Below, piece after piece: positions 8,395 through 15,482 of a DNA stretch of 19,343 bases. The notes below the pieces were generated by a model, which worked only from the letters and a program-made list of their open reading frames with translations, did not search any database and was not told the origin of the DNA. The position numbers were made by a program, and so were the translations under genes. Source of the DNA: Candidatus Zixiibacteriota bacterium. Lineage in GTDB: Bacteria; RBG-13-66-14; B26-G2; WVWN01. How positions within the stretch are numbered: the first letter of the stretch is position 1; every line of letters starts with the position of its first letter. The stretch spans positions 1 through 19,343 of the forward strand of contig JAUWLW010000047.1 of the NCBI GenBank assembly GCA_030613505.1, read 5' to 3'.

Positions 8395-9237
8395 GTGACG
8401 TCTGCGACCGTATTTGACGGGAAGAATCTAGCCGCGACGATAAAGGAGAAGGTGCGCGCCGCCGTGGCCGAGGCGGCCGCGCCGCCCACGTTGGCTGTGG
8501 TGCTCGCCCGGGGCGAGGACGGCGCCGCGGCGTATACCCGGTCCCTGGCCCGGGCGGGCGAGGGCGTCGGCATCGGCGTCGTCGTACACGAGCTGGCGCC
8601 GGACCCGGTGGAAGCCGCGCGCGTGATCGCGGCGGCCAGCGACGACGCGACGGTACACGGCATAATACTCCAAAAGCCCTTTGCCGGTAGAGAAGTGGAC
8701 GCCGAGCTGGCCGACGGGATACCGGTCGTCAAGGACGTCGACGGCCAGACCAGCGCGTCGCTGGGCCTTCTGTGGGCGGGAAGGCCGGCGTTCGTTCCGT
8801 CGACCGCGGCCGCGGCGTTGTACATTCTGGACTCGCACGGCGTCGAGCTCGTCGGCGCGGAGGCGACGGTGGTGGGGAGGTCGCCGGTCGTGGGTAAGCC
8901 GGTCGCGGGGTTGCTGGTCGCGCGCCACGCTACGGTTACGATATGCCACACGCGGACCCGCGACCTGGCCGCGGCGTGCCGGCGCGCGGACGTGCTGGTC
9001 GTGGCCGCCGGGGCGGCCGGCGTCGTCACGGGGGATATGGTAAAGCCGGGAGCCGCGGTGATAGATTGCGGCTACAATTTTCTGGAGGACGGCACCGTCG
9101 TGGGCGACGTCGCTTTCGACGAGGTCGCGCAGGTGGCGTCGCTGGTCACGCCTCCCAAGGGCGGCGTGGGGCCGGTGACGACGGCGCTGCTCCTGGCCGG
9201 CGTGGCCCGGGCCGCGGGGGCGGAGATATCGTTATGA
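8395..9237 (+). CDS. folD: FolD-like methylenetetrahydrofolate dehydrogenase, lacking the cyclohydrolase lysine
   Basis: FolD normally interconverts 5,10-methylene-, 5,10-methenyl- and 10-formyl-tetrahydrofolate using NAD(P). This 280-residue protein has the fold and several landmarks: KDVDG at about 116-120, the nucleotide-binding VVGRSPVVGKPVAGLL segment at about 160-175 and GGVGP near 257-261. However, the YxxxK active-site motif reads Y47-T-R-S-L51, with Leu where the catalytic Lys (K54 in E. coli, K56 in human) should be. The usual PCTP motif reads PSTA. From mutagenesis known for the family, loss of this Lys abolishes cyclohydrolase while dehydrogenase can persist. It may therefore be monofunctional or repurposed. 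GTG start 2 nt after the regulator gene; the TGA overlaps the xseA ATG (ATGA). It heads the folD-xseAB-ispA-dxs-tlyA run. Confidence 0.88.
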   Translation: MTSATVFDGKNLAATIKEKVRAAVAEAAAPPTLAVVLARGEDGAAAYTRSLARAGEGVGIGVVVHELAPDPVEAARVIAAASDDATVHGIILQKPFAGREVDAELADGIPVVKDVDGQTSASLGLLWAGRPAFVPSTAAAALYILDSHGVELVGAEATVVGRSPVVGKPVAGLLVARHATVTICHTRTRDLAAACRRADVLVVAAGAAGVVTGDMVKPGAAVIDCGYNFLEDGTVVGDVAFDEVAQVASLVTPPKGGVGPVTTALLLAGVARAAGAEISL

Positions 9238-10481
9238 ACGACGAACGCGAGCTGCCCCTTTTCGAGGTGCCTGTCGGCCCCGCCGTCTACACCGTAAGCG
9301 GGATTACGGAAGAGGTGCGGGCGACGCTGGAGGGCGCGTTCGACGCCGAGTTCGCGGTACAAGGCGAGATATCGAACTTCAAACATCACGCCGCGCGGCA
9401 CATGTACTTTTCGCTCAAGGACGACGCCGCGGTGCTGCGGTGCGTCTTCTTCCACCCGGCGAACGCGAGGCTGCGGTTTACGCCCGAGAACGGCCTGGAG
9501 GTGGTCGCCCGCGGCCGGCTCGGCGTCTACCCGCCGCAGGGCTCGTACCAGCTCTACGTCTCGTCGCTCGCGCTGCGCGGCGAGGGCGAGCTTATGGCCG
9601 CGCTGGAGCGGCTCAAGAAGAAGCTCGCCGCGGAGGGTTTGTTCGACGAGGAGCGGAAGAGGCCGCTGCCGCGCTTCCCGCGCCGGGTGGGCGTGGTCAC
9701 GTCGCCCTCGGGGGCGGCGTTCCGCGACATCCAGCACGTCCTGTCGCGACGCTGGCCGGGTATCACCGTAATACTGCGGCCGGCGAAGGTCCAGGGCGAG
9801 GGCGCCGCGGCCGACGTCGCCCGGGCCATCGCGGACTTCGACGAGGCCGGCGTCGCCGACGTCCTTATCGTGGGGCGGGGCGGCGGTTCGCTCGAGGACT
9901 TGTGGGCCTTCAACGAGGAGGTCGCGGTCCGCGCCATAGCCGCGTCGCGAACGCCGACGATATCGGCGGTGGGACACGAGGTGGACTGGACGCTGGCCGA
10001 CTTCGCCGCGGACGTCCGCGCGCCCACCCCTTCGGCGGCGGCCGAGCTGGCGGTGCGGGTGAAGGAGGACGTCCGGGCCGAGGTGACGGAGATGGGGCTT
10101 GATGCGTTAGGCGCCGCTCGCGATTACGTCGCCGGCGCGCGCGAGGGATTGGCGGCGGCCAAAACGTCGTACGGCTTCCGCGCCGTCCCCGGGCGGCTGG
10201 ACGAGAGGCGCCAACGCGTCGACGAGGCGGCCGCCCGGGCGTCGCGGGCCGTGGGCCACGCCCTCGCCTCCTTCCGCGGCGGGTACGTGGAGGTGTCCGG
10301 CGCTTTTCGCGCGCTCTCGCCGGCGGCCACGCTGGAGCGTGGTTACAACGTCGCCAGCCGCGACGGCAGGACGGTCAGGCGCGCCGCCCAGGCCGGTGCC
10401 GGCGAGAGGCTAACGTTAAACTTCGCCGACGGCCGCCGGGCCGTGGACGTAGTCGACGGGGAGGCCGAAGAAGTTGCCTAA
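9234..10481 (+). CDS. xseA: Exodeoxyribonuclease VII large subunit
   Basis: XseA is the catalytic subunit of exonuclease VII, which degrades single-stranded DNA to oligonucleotides in the cytoplasm. The 415-residue protein has an N-terminal OB-fold at about 18-115 (starting YTVSGITEEV), then the catalytic domain with VGVVTSPSGAAFRDI (152-166), GRGGGS (214-219) and the signature SAVGHEVDWTLADF followed by RAPTPSAAAE (245-271). An Ala/Arg-rich coiled-coil region and a small C-terminal domain (TLERGYNV) follow. It is slightly short against typical 440-450-residue members, mostly in the coiled coil. I chose the ATG at 9234 because it overlaps the folD stop by 4 nt and the OB-fold begins right after it; the frame stays open further upstream inside folD but that stretch is not family-like. 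Confidence 0.96.
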   Translation: MNDERELPLFEVPVGPAVYTVSGITEEVRATLEGAFDAEFAVQGEISNFKHHAARHMYFSLKDDAAVLRCVFFHPANARLRFTPENGLEVVARGRLGVYPPQGSYQLYVSSLALRGEGELMAALERLKKKLAAEGLFDEERKRPLPRFPRRVGVVTSPSGAAFRDIQHVLSRRWPGITVILRPAKVQGEGAAADVARAIADFDEAGVADVLIVGRGGGSLEDLWAFNEEVAVRAIAASRTPTISAVGHEVDWTLADFAADVRAPTPSAAAELAVRVKEDVRAEVTEMGLDALGAARDYVAGAREGLAAAKTSYGFRAVPGRLDERRQRVDEAAARASRAVGHALASFRGGYVEVSGAFRALSPAATLERGYNVASRDGRTVRRAAQAGAGERLTLNFADGRRAVDVVDGEAEEVA

Positions 10482-10710
10482 AAAAGATAAACCGACGTTC
10501 GAGGAGGACCTCGCGCGCTTGTCGGAGATTGTCACGGCGCTCGAGGAGGGTCCCGAAACGCTCGACGAGATGCTCGCGCTCTACGAGGAGGGCGTGGCGA
10601 TAACCAAGCGCCTGGAAGAGGTGCTGGCCCGGGCCGAGACCAAGATAAAGAAGCTGTCGCGCGACGTGGAAGGCGAGCCGGAGCTCGAGGACGTCGACGA
10701 GGGCGATTGA
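10474..10710 (+). CDS. xseB: Exodeoxyribonuclease VII small subunit
   Basis: XseB is the small helical partner that packs along the XseA coiled coil. The 78-residue product shows the family pattern: FEEDLARLSEIVTALE at residues 9-24, then a segment with LDEMLALYEEGV and a closing helix with LEEVLARAETKIKKL. It ends in an acidic tail. The start is a TTG at 10474, overlapping the xseA stop by 8 nt, which fits translational coupling. No ATG or GTG gives the conserved first helix in full. Confidence 0.95.
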   Translation: MPKKDKPTFEEDLARLSEIVTALEEGPETLDEMLALYEEGVAITKRLEEVLARAETKIKKLSRDVEGEPELEDVDEGD

Positions 10711-10714
10711 GGCG

Positions 10715-11788
10715 TTGACGCGAGGAGAAATAATAGGAGCTGTCGAGGAAAGGGCGCGCCGGGCGCGCGAGTACCTCGCCGCGGACGACTTCTTGTCGGC
10801 GGTGGCGCCGGCGCACCTGCGGGATGCTGCGGCGGCGTACCTGAAGCGGGGCGGCAAGGGCCTTCGGCCGGCGGCGGTGTTGTTCTGCTGCGGCGCGGCG
10901 GGAGGCGAGGAGGATTGGGCGCTGGCCGCGGCGGCCGCGGCCGAGGTTACGCACAACTGGACCCTTATCCACGACGACATCATAGACCGCGACGAGCTGC
11001 GCCGCGGCGGCCCGACGGTCCACAACGAACTCGCCGCGCGAGGGGTTGCGGAGCTCGGCCTGGAGGGCGAGGAAGCGCGGCACTATGGCCTGACGGTGGC
11101 CGTGTTGGCGGGGGATATGGGGCCGTGTTGGGCGGCGCATCTGCTGTCTCGACTTCCCGAGAACGGCGTGACGACGGCCGAGACGGCCTGGCGCCTCGCT
11201 ACCGAGCTCGCCGCGGCCACGGTCCCGGCGATCCTGGCGGGCGAGGCCGAGGACGTGCAGCTGAGCCGGGCGCCGCTGGCGGAAGTAACGGTCGAGGCCG
11301 TGGAGGATATGTTTGCCAAGAAGACCGGCGCGCTGTACGAGTGGTGCGCCCGGGCGGGGGCGACGGTGGGCGGCGCGTCGCCGGATGTAATCGACAAGCT
11401 GGGGGTCTTCGGCCGATCGTGCGGGACCGCGTTCCAGCACGTCGACGACACGTTGCCCTATTTCGCCGACGAAGGTAAAACCGGCAAAGCCGCCGCTTCC
11501 GATTTGCGCGAGGGCAAGCGAACCGCGGTCGTGCTGGGCGCGTACCTGGAAGCCGACGCCGGCGACAGGGAATATATCGCGGCGACGCTGGGGCGCGACG
11601 ACGCCACCGACGGGGAAGTCGACATTTTAAAGGAGAAGCTGGCCGCGCTGGGCGGCGTTTCGTACGCTCGCGAAAGGGCGCGCCGGCATCACGAAAGGGC
11701 GTTGCAGGAGCTCGACGGCCTCCCGGCGGGCGACTACCGCGACATGCTCGCCGCGTGGGCCGAGTTTCTACTCGCACGAACGTACTGA
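10715..11788 (+). CDS. ispA: Polyprenyl diphosphate synthase (IspA/IdsA-like trans-prenyltransferase)
   Basis: This cytoplasmic enzyme condenses isopentenyl diphosphate onto an allylic diphosphate to make a C15-C20 or longer prenyl chain. The 357-residue protein has GGKGLRP (46-52), the first Asp-rich motif DDIID (87-91) followed by RR (96-97) and GPTVH, the KT pair at 203-204, and the second Asp region FQHVDDTLPYF (240-250) followed by SDLREGKRT. The second motif reads DDTLP, so the third Asp of DDxxD is Pro248. Trp82, five residues before the first motif, is bulky and would favour a short chain, but product length is not provable from sequence. It starts with TTG 4 nt after xseB. In the neighbouring operon order it matches ispA of Bacillus-type gene clusters. 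It is somewhat longer than usual IspA (about 300). Confidence 0.88.
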   Translation: MTRGEIIGAVEERARRAREYLAADDFLSAVAPAHLRDAAAAYLKRGGKGLRPAAVLFCCGAAGGEEDWALAAAAAAEVTHNWTLIHDDIIDRDELRRGGPTVHNELAARGVAELGLEGEEARHYGLTVAVLAGDMGPCWAAHLLSRLPENGVTTAETAWRLATELAAATVPAILAGEAEDVQLSRAPLAEVTVEAVEDMFAKKTGALYEWCARAGATVGGASPDVIDKLGVFGRSCGTAFQHVDDTLPYFADEGKTGKAAASDLREGKRTAVVLGAYLEADAGDREYIAATLGRDDATDGEVDILKEKLAALGGVSYARERARRHHERALQELDGLPAGDYRDMLAAWAEFLLARTY

Positions 11789-11835
11789 CGCCGGCTGCGG
11801 CCACGCCGGCCGGCAACCGTCGTAAGGAATAGGTA

Positions 11836-13722
11836 ATGGTCGAGATTCTTAGCCGTATAAATTCGCCTGCGGACTTGAAGGGCTTGAACGAAGGTGAGCT
11901 CGAGCAGCTCGCGGACGAGTTGCGGACTTTCATCATCGAGAACGTCTCGCGGACCGGCGGCCACCTCGCGCCCAGCCTGGGCGTCGTCGAGTTGACAATC
12001 GCGCTCCACTACGTCTTCGACGCGCCGCGGGACAAAATAATATGGGACGTGGGGCACCAGGCGTACGGACACAAGATCCTGACGGGCCGCCGCGACCGTT
12101 TCGACACCCTCCGCCAGGCCGGGGGCATTTCCGGTTTCCCCAAGCGTTCGGAGTGCGAGTACGACGCGTACGGCGTGGGACACGCGTCGACGTCCATATC
12201 GGCGGCGCTGGGGATGGCCGTAGCCCGCGACCGCAACGGCGAGGACTTCCGCGTCGTAGCCGTAATAGGGGACGGCGCGCTCTCGGGCGGCTGCGCGTTG
12301 GAGGGCCTCAACGTCGCGGGCCACCGCGAAGATACCGACTTCATCGTCGTTCTCAACGACAACGAGATGTCCATATCGCCGTCGGTGGGCGCCTTCGCCG
12401 ACTACCTCGCGCGCGTCATGTTGTTCCCCCCTTACGACAAGTTCCGCTCCGACATGCAGGACCTCGTTAAGTCGATCCCGGCTTGGGGCAAGTCGCTCTT
12501 CGGCGCGGCCCGCCGCCTGGAGGAGTCGATAAAAAACCTCCTCACGCCCGGGATGTTGTTCGAGCAGCTGGGCTTCCGCTACGTCGGCCCCGTCAAGGGC
12601 CACGACATACCGGCGCTCGTCCGGACGCTGGAAGGACTTAAAAAGCTCCGCGGCCCGGTGCTGCTCCACGTCCTGACGCAGAAGGGAAAGGGGTACGTCC
12701 CCGCCGAGAACGACGCCACGACCTACCACGGCCACCCGCCCTTCGACGTCGCTACCGGCAAGCCGCGCAAAAAGGCCGGGGCTAAGCCTTATACCGAGGT
12801 GTTCGCCGAGACGCTGGTGGAGTTGGCGGAGGAGGACGAGAAAATCTTCGCCATCACCGCGGCCATGCCGGAGGGGACCGGCCTGAGCCTCTTCCGCGAG
12901 CGGTTCCCGGATCGCTTCGTGGACGTCGGCATCGCCGAGCAGACGGCGGTCCTCCTCGCCGCCGGCCTGGCGTGCGAAGGATTAAGGCCGGTGTGCGCCA
13001 TCTACTCCACCTTCCTGCAGCGCGCGTACGACCAGATTAACCACGACGTTTGCCTCCAGAGGTTGCCGGTGACTTTCGCCCTCGACCGCGGCGGCGTCGT
13101 GGGAGACGACGGCCCAACCCACCACGGCACCTTCGACCTGGCATATCTGCGCCACCTGCCCCACATGGTCGTCAGCGCCGCCAAAGACGAGGTGGAGCTG
13201 GCCCAACTTTTGTACAGCGCTATCTACTACGACCTCGGGCCGTGGGCGGTGCGGTACCCGCGCGGCACGGCCGTCGGCGTCGAGACGGGCGGCGAGCGGC
13301 GCGCGCTCGAGCCGGGCACCGCCGAACTGCTCCGCGAGGGCGGCGACGTGTTGTTGCTCCCGGTTGGGCGCCTGGTCTACCCCGCGCTCGAGGCGGCGGA
13401 GCTGTTGGCCAAGGACGGCGTCGAGGCGGCCGTTATAAACGCGCGGTTCGTGAAGCCGCTGGACGAGGGTTTGATACTCGAATGGGGCGGGCGGAGCGGC
13501 GCCGTCGTTACCGCGGAGGACGGCTGCCTGGCCGGCGGCTTCGGCTCGGCCGTGGCGGAATTACTTATAGACCGCGACCTGGCCGGCGATATTAGGCTCG
13601 CACGCCTCGGCTACCCGGACGAGTACGTCGAGCACGGGACGCCCCAGCAGTTGCTGGATAAATACGATCTGAACGCGTCCGGCATGGCGGCCGCGGCCAA
13701 GGGTTTGTTGAAGCGGCGGTGA
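11836..13722 (+). CDS. dxs: 1-deoxy-D-xylulose-5-phosphate synthase
   Basis: DXS is the first enzyme of the MEP isoprenoid pathway. It is thiamine-diphosphate dependent and joins pyruvate to glyceraldehyde-3-phosphate. At 628 residues it is full length. Landmarks are GGHLAPSLG (41-49, His43), WDVGHQAYGHKILTGR (70-85), the thiamine diphosphate/Mg motif GDGALSGG (145-152) with NDNEMSIS (174-181), the GIAEQ catalytic Glu (E368), YSTFLQRAYDQ and DRGGVVGDDGPTHHG. The usual AEQH reads AEQT (Thr370). A good Shine-Dalgarno-like AAGGA precedes the ATG. The 47-bp gap after the prenyl synthase holds GC-rich inverted repeats but no T-run. It pairs functionally with the prenyl synthase upstream and, at a distance, with the MenA-type enzyme. 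Confidence 0.97.
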   Translation: MVEILSRINSPADLKGLNEGELEQLADELRTFIIENVSRTGGHLAPSLGVVELTIALHYVFDAPRDKIIWDVGHQAYGHKILTGRRDRFDTLRQAGGISGFPKRSECEYDAYGVGHASTSISAALGMAVARDRNGEDFRVVAVIGDGALSGGCALEGLNVAGHREDTDFIVVLNDNEMSISPSVGAFADYLARVMLFPPYDKFRSDMQDLVKSIPAWGKSLFGAARRLEESIKNLLTPGMLFEQLGFRYVGPVKGHDIPALVRTLEGLKKLRGPVLLHVLTQKGKGYVPAENDATTYHGHPPFDVATGKPRKKAGAKPYTEVFAETLVELAEEDEKIFAITAAMPEGTGLSLFRERFPDRFVDVGIAEQTAVLLAAGLACEGLRPVCAIYSTFLQRAYDQINHDVCLQRLPVTFALDRGGVVGDDGPTHHGTFDLAYLRHLPHMVVSAAKDEVELAQLLYSAIYYDLGPWAVRYPRGTAVGVETGGERRALEPGTAELLREGGDVLLLPVGRLVYPALEAAELLAKDGVEAAVINARFVKPLDEGLILEWGGRSGAVVTAEDGCLAGGFGSAVAELLIDRDLAGDIRLARLGYPDEYVEHGTPQQLLDKYDLNASGMAAAAKGLLKRR

Positions 13723-14519
13723 ACGCGACGTTGGCGAAGCGCAGGTTAGACGAGTTGTTGGTCGCGCGGGACTTGGCGCCGTCGAAGGCGAAGGCGGCCG
13801 GCCTGATACTGGCCGGAAAGGTAACGGTGGAAGGGCGGGTGGAGGCGAAGGCCGGGACGGCCGTCGACGAGGGGGCCGAGGTCGCGGTCGCGGCCGAGCC
13901 GCGCTACGCGTCGCGCGGCGGCGAGAAGCTGGCCTTCGCGCTGGAGCGTTTCGGCGTCGACGTCGAGGGTAGAGTGTGTTTGGACGTTGGCGCGGCCACG
14001 GGGGGCTTCACCTCCTGTCTGCTCGAGCGGGGGGCGGGACACGTCCACGCCGTCGACGTGGGGCGGGGCCTGCTGGCCTGGTCGTTGCGTAACGACCCGC
14101 GCGTGACCGTTTGGGAGAACGTCAACGCCCGCCGGCTGGACGGCGGCACGCTCGAGCCGGCGCCGACGCTGCTCGTCGCCGACGTGTCGTTTATTAACCT
14201 CGGGAAGATTCTCGAGCCGCTCGTACCGACGCTGGCCGCACTCGAGGAGATAATCGCGCTCGTCAAGCCGCAGTTCGAGGCGCCGCGGGACCGGGTGGAG
14301 CCGGGCGGCGTGGTTCGCGATGCCGGCGTGCACAACGACGTTATTACGAAGAACGTGAGGTTGTTCGACGAGCTGGCGTTCGCCGCCGTCGACGTCGCGG
14401 CGTCGCCTTTGCGGGGGCCGGCGGGCAACCGCGAGTTCTTCCTGCGCGGCGTACGGGGCGCCGAGGGTCGCGACCTCGCTGCCGAGATCGCGGCCGTCGC
14501 CGCTTCGGAGAAACCCTAA
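13719..14519 (+). CDS. tlyA: TlyA family rRNA 2'-O-methyltransferase (S4 domain protein)
   Basis: TlyA enzymes methylate ribose 2'-OH groups in 16S and/or 23S rRNA using S-adenosylmethionine; loss gives capreomycin resistance in mycobacteria. The 266-residue protein has an N-terminal S4 RNA-binding domain at about 6-60 (RRLDELLVARDLA), the SAM motif DVGAATGGFT (89-98), and a K-D-K-E set typical of 2'-O-methyltransferases: K70 in RGGEKL, D155 in VADVSF, K183 in LVKPQFE and E239 in NREFFLRG. Whether it modifies one or both subunits cannot be read from sequence. The GTG start overlaps the dxs TGA by 4 nt (GTGA). In Bacillus-type operons argR and recN follow tlyA; here neither does. Confidence 0.95.
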   Translation: MNATLAKRRLDELLVARDLAPSKAKAAGLILAGKVTVEGRVEAKAGTAVDEGAEVAVAAEPRYASRGGEKLAFALERFGVDVEGRVCLDVGAATGGFTSCLLERGAGHVHAVDVGRGLLAWSLRNDPRVTVWENVNARRLDGGTLEPAPTLLVADVSFINLGKILEPLVPTLAALEEIIALVKPQFEAPRDRVEPGGVVRDAGVHNDVITKNVRLFDELAFAAVDVAASPLRGPAGNREFFLRGVRGAEGRDLAAEIAAVAASEKP

Positions 14520-14543
14520 CGCAAACTGATGAGAGGCGTTTCC

Positions 14544-14552
14544 AAAGGAGGT
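14544..14552 (+). promoter_or_regulatory. Consensus Shine-Dalgarno deciding the start of the secreted protein gene
   Basis: AAAGGAGGT at 14544-14552 lies 6 nt before the ATG at 14559. It is the best ribosome site in the window and selects this ATG over the in-frame ATG at 14529, because the protein then begins directly with a clean signal peptide. Confidence 0.9.
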
Positions 14553-14558
14553 ATCTCT

Positions 14559-15392
14559 ATGTTTAGACGTTCGTTAACCGCGACGTTGATTTTCCTACTC
14601 GTCGCCGTCGCGGGGGCCTTCGCCGCCGATACCGCGGCGTACATCTACGGCCTGGTTGGCGTCTTCGCCGGGAAGTACGACACGGGCGACAGTAAAATTT
14701 ACGAGAAGCTCGTTGGGTATTACCCGTACCCGGGTTACGGGGTGCCGGTAGCCGCCGGCGATTGGCAAGAAGTCGAGCTCTCGAGCACCGATTTCGCGGT
14801 TTCGCCTTTCGGCTTCGGCTTGAAGAGCGATACCTGGCGGGCGTCGTTCGTCGCGTTGTGGAACCGGCACAAAATCGACTCTATGACCGAGACGCGCCAG
14901 GTAAACAACGCCTCGCTCACTGCGAGCGGCGGGTACATCTTCAACCGCGGTTATTTCGAGGACAAGATGTTGAAGCCGTATGCGGGCGGGTTCTGGCGCG
15001 GCAATTGGACCAAGGCCGAGAACGTCGAAAACGGCATCATCGCCAACGGCTTCGGCCCGGACGTGGGCATGGTAATGGAGTTCGACCTGAACCGGTCGTT
15101 CGCGCTCGTCACGTTCGGGTACCAGTATAAAGCGTACATGTTGACCGGCGCCAAATACGACGACCCCACGGGCAACGGTAGGTACGAGCCCCAGGACCCG
15201 CACTGGAACTACGGGTACATACCCGAAGACGAGGTTCCGGGCAGCGGCTCGAGCTTCTACATCAGCGCCAAAAGCTCGCTCCAATTCCACAAACGGGTGG
15301 GCGCGGAGGTGGAGGTGCGGTACGACCTGGACCTGGGCGAGTCCTTCACGAACGGCCTGCTCTTCGCCGTCGGCCCGAGCTTCTGGCTGTAG
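14559..15392 (+). CDS. Secreted protein, probably a small outer-membrane beta-barrel, function unknown
   Basis: I do not recognise the family. The 277-residue product starts with a classic signal peptide (MFRRS, then a hydrophobic core to about residue 18, and cleavage near AFA|AD at 22-23). The mature part is rich in Gly, Tyr, Trp and Phe, with alternating polar/hydrophobic stretches such as TWRASFVALW, ALVTFGYQYKAYML, SFYISAKSSLQF, AEVEVRYDLDL and the final GLLFAVGPSFWL. This resembles transmembrane beta-strands separated by polar loops (one loop is PQDPHWNYGYIPEDEVPG). The last residue is Leu rather than the usual Phe. An outer-membrane location is inferred. It follows tlyA by 39 nt with a consensus Shine-Dalgarno, so it may be strongly translated from the operon or from its own unseen promoter. 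Confidence 0.7.
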   Translation: MFRRSLTATLIFLLVAVAGAFAADTAAYIYGLVGVFAGKYDTGDSKIYEKLVGYYPYPGYGVPVAAGDWQEVELSSTDFAVSPFGFGLKSDTWRASFVALWNRHKIDSMTETRQVNNASLTASGGYIFNRGYFEDKMLKPYAGGFWRGNWTKAENVENGIIANGFGPDVGMVMEFDLNRSFALVTFGYQYKAYMLTGAKYDDPTGNGRYEPQDPHWNYGYIPEDEVPGSGSSFYISAKSSLQFHKRVGAEVEVRYDLDLGESFTNGLLFAVGPSFWL

Positions 15393-15435
15393 GCGGCGCT
15401 TGAATCGCCAGCGAGGCGGCGCGCTGTCGCTCCGG

Positions 15436-15453
15436 CTGCCGCGTCGGCGGCAG
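15436..15453. terminator. GC-rich hairpin after the secreted protein gene, weak terminator candidate
   Basis: CTGCCGC (15436-15442), loop GTCG, and GCGGCAG (15447-15453) form a perfect 7-bp stem, extendable by two further pairs. No T-run follows, so it is not a canonical intrinsic terminator; it may be a Rho-independent stop of low efficiency or simply an mRNA 3'-end stabiliser. It is the main structure in the 90-bp gap before the MATE gene. Confidence 0.35.
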
Positions 15454-15482
15454 TCCATCTCAAACACCCAAGAATACCTTAG

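Noticed and set aside
8943-9233. Upstream in-frame extension of xseA through the end of folD.
   Set aside because: The added residues are Arg/Gly-rich shadow sequence of folD; the ATG at 9234 gives the normal N-terminus and a 4-nt coupled overlap.
11789-11835. GCCGGC inverted repeats between the prenyl synthase and dxs as a terminator.
   Set aside because: No T-run follows and such GC-rich palindromes arise easily in this sequence; dxs is probably co-transcribed.
14529-14558. Earlier in-frame ATG for the secreted protein gene.
   Set aside because: It would put ten residues before the signal peptide and place the consensus Shine-Dalgarno inside the gene.
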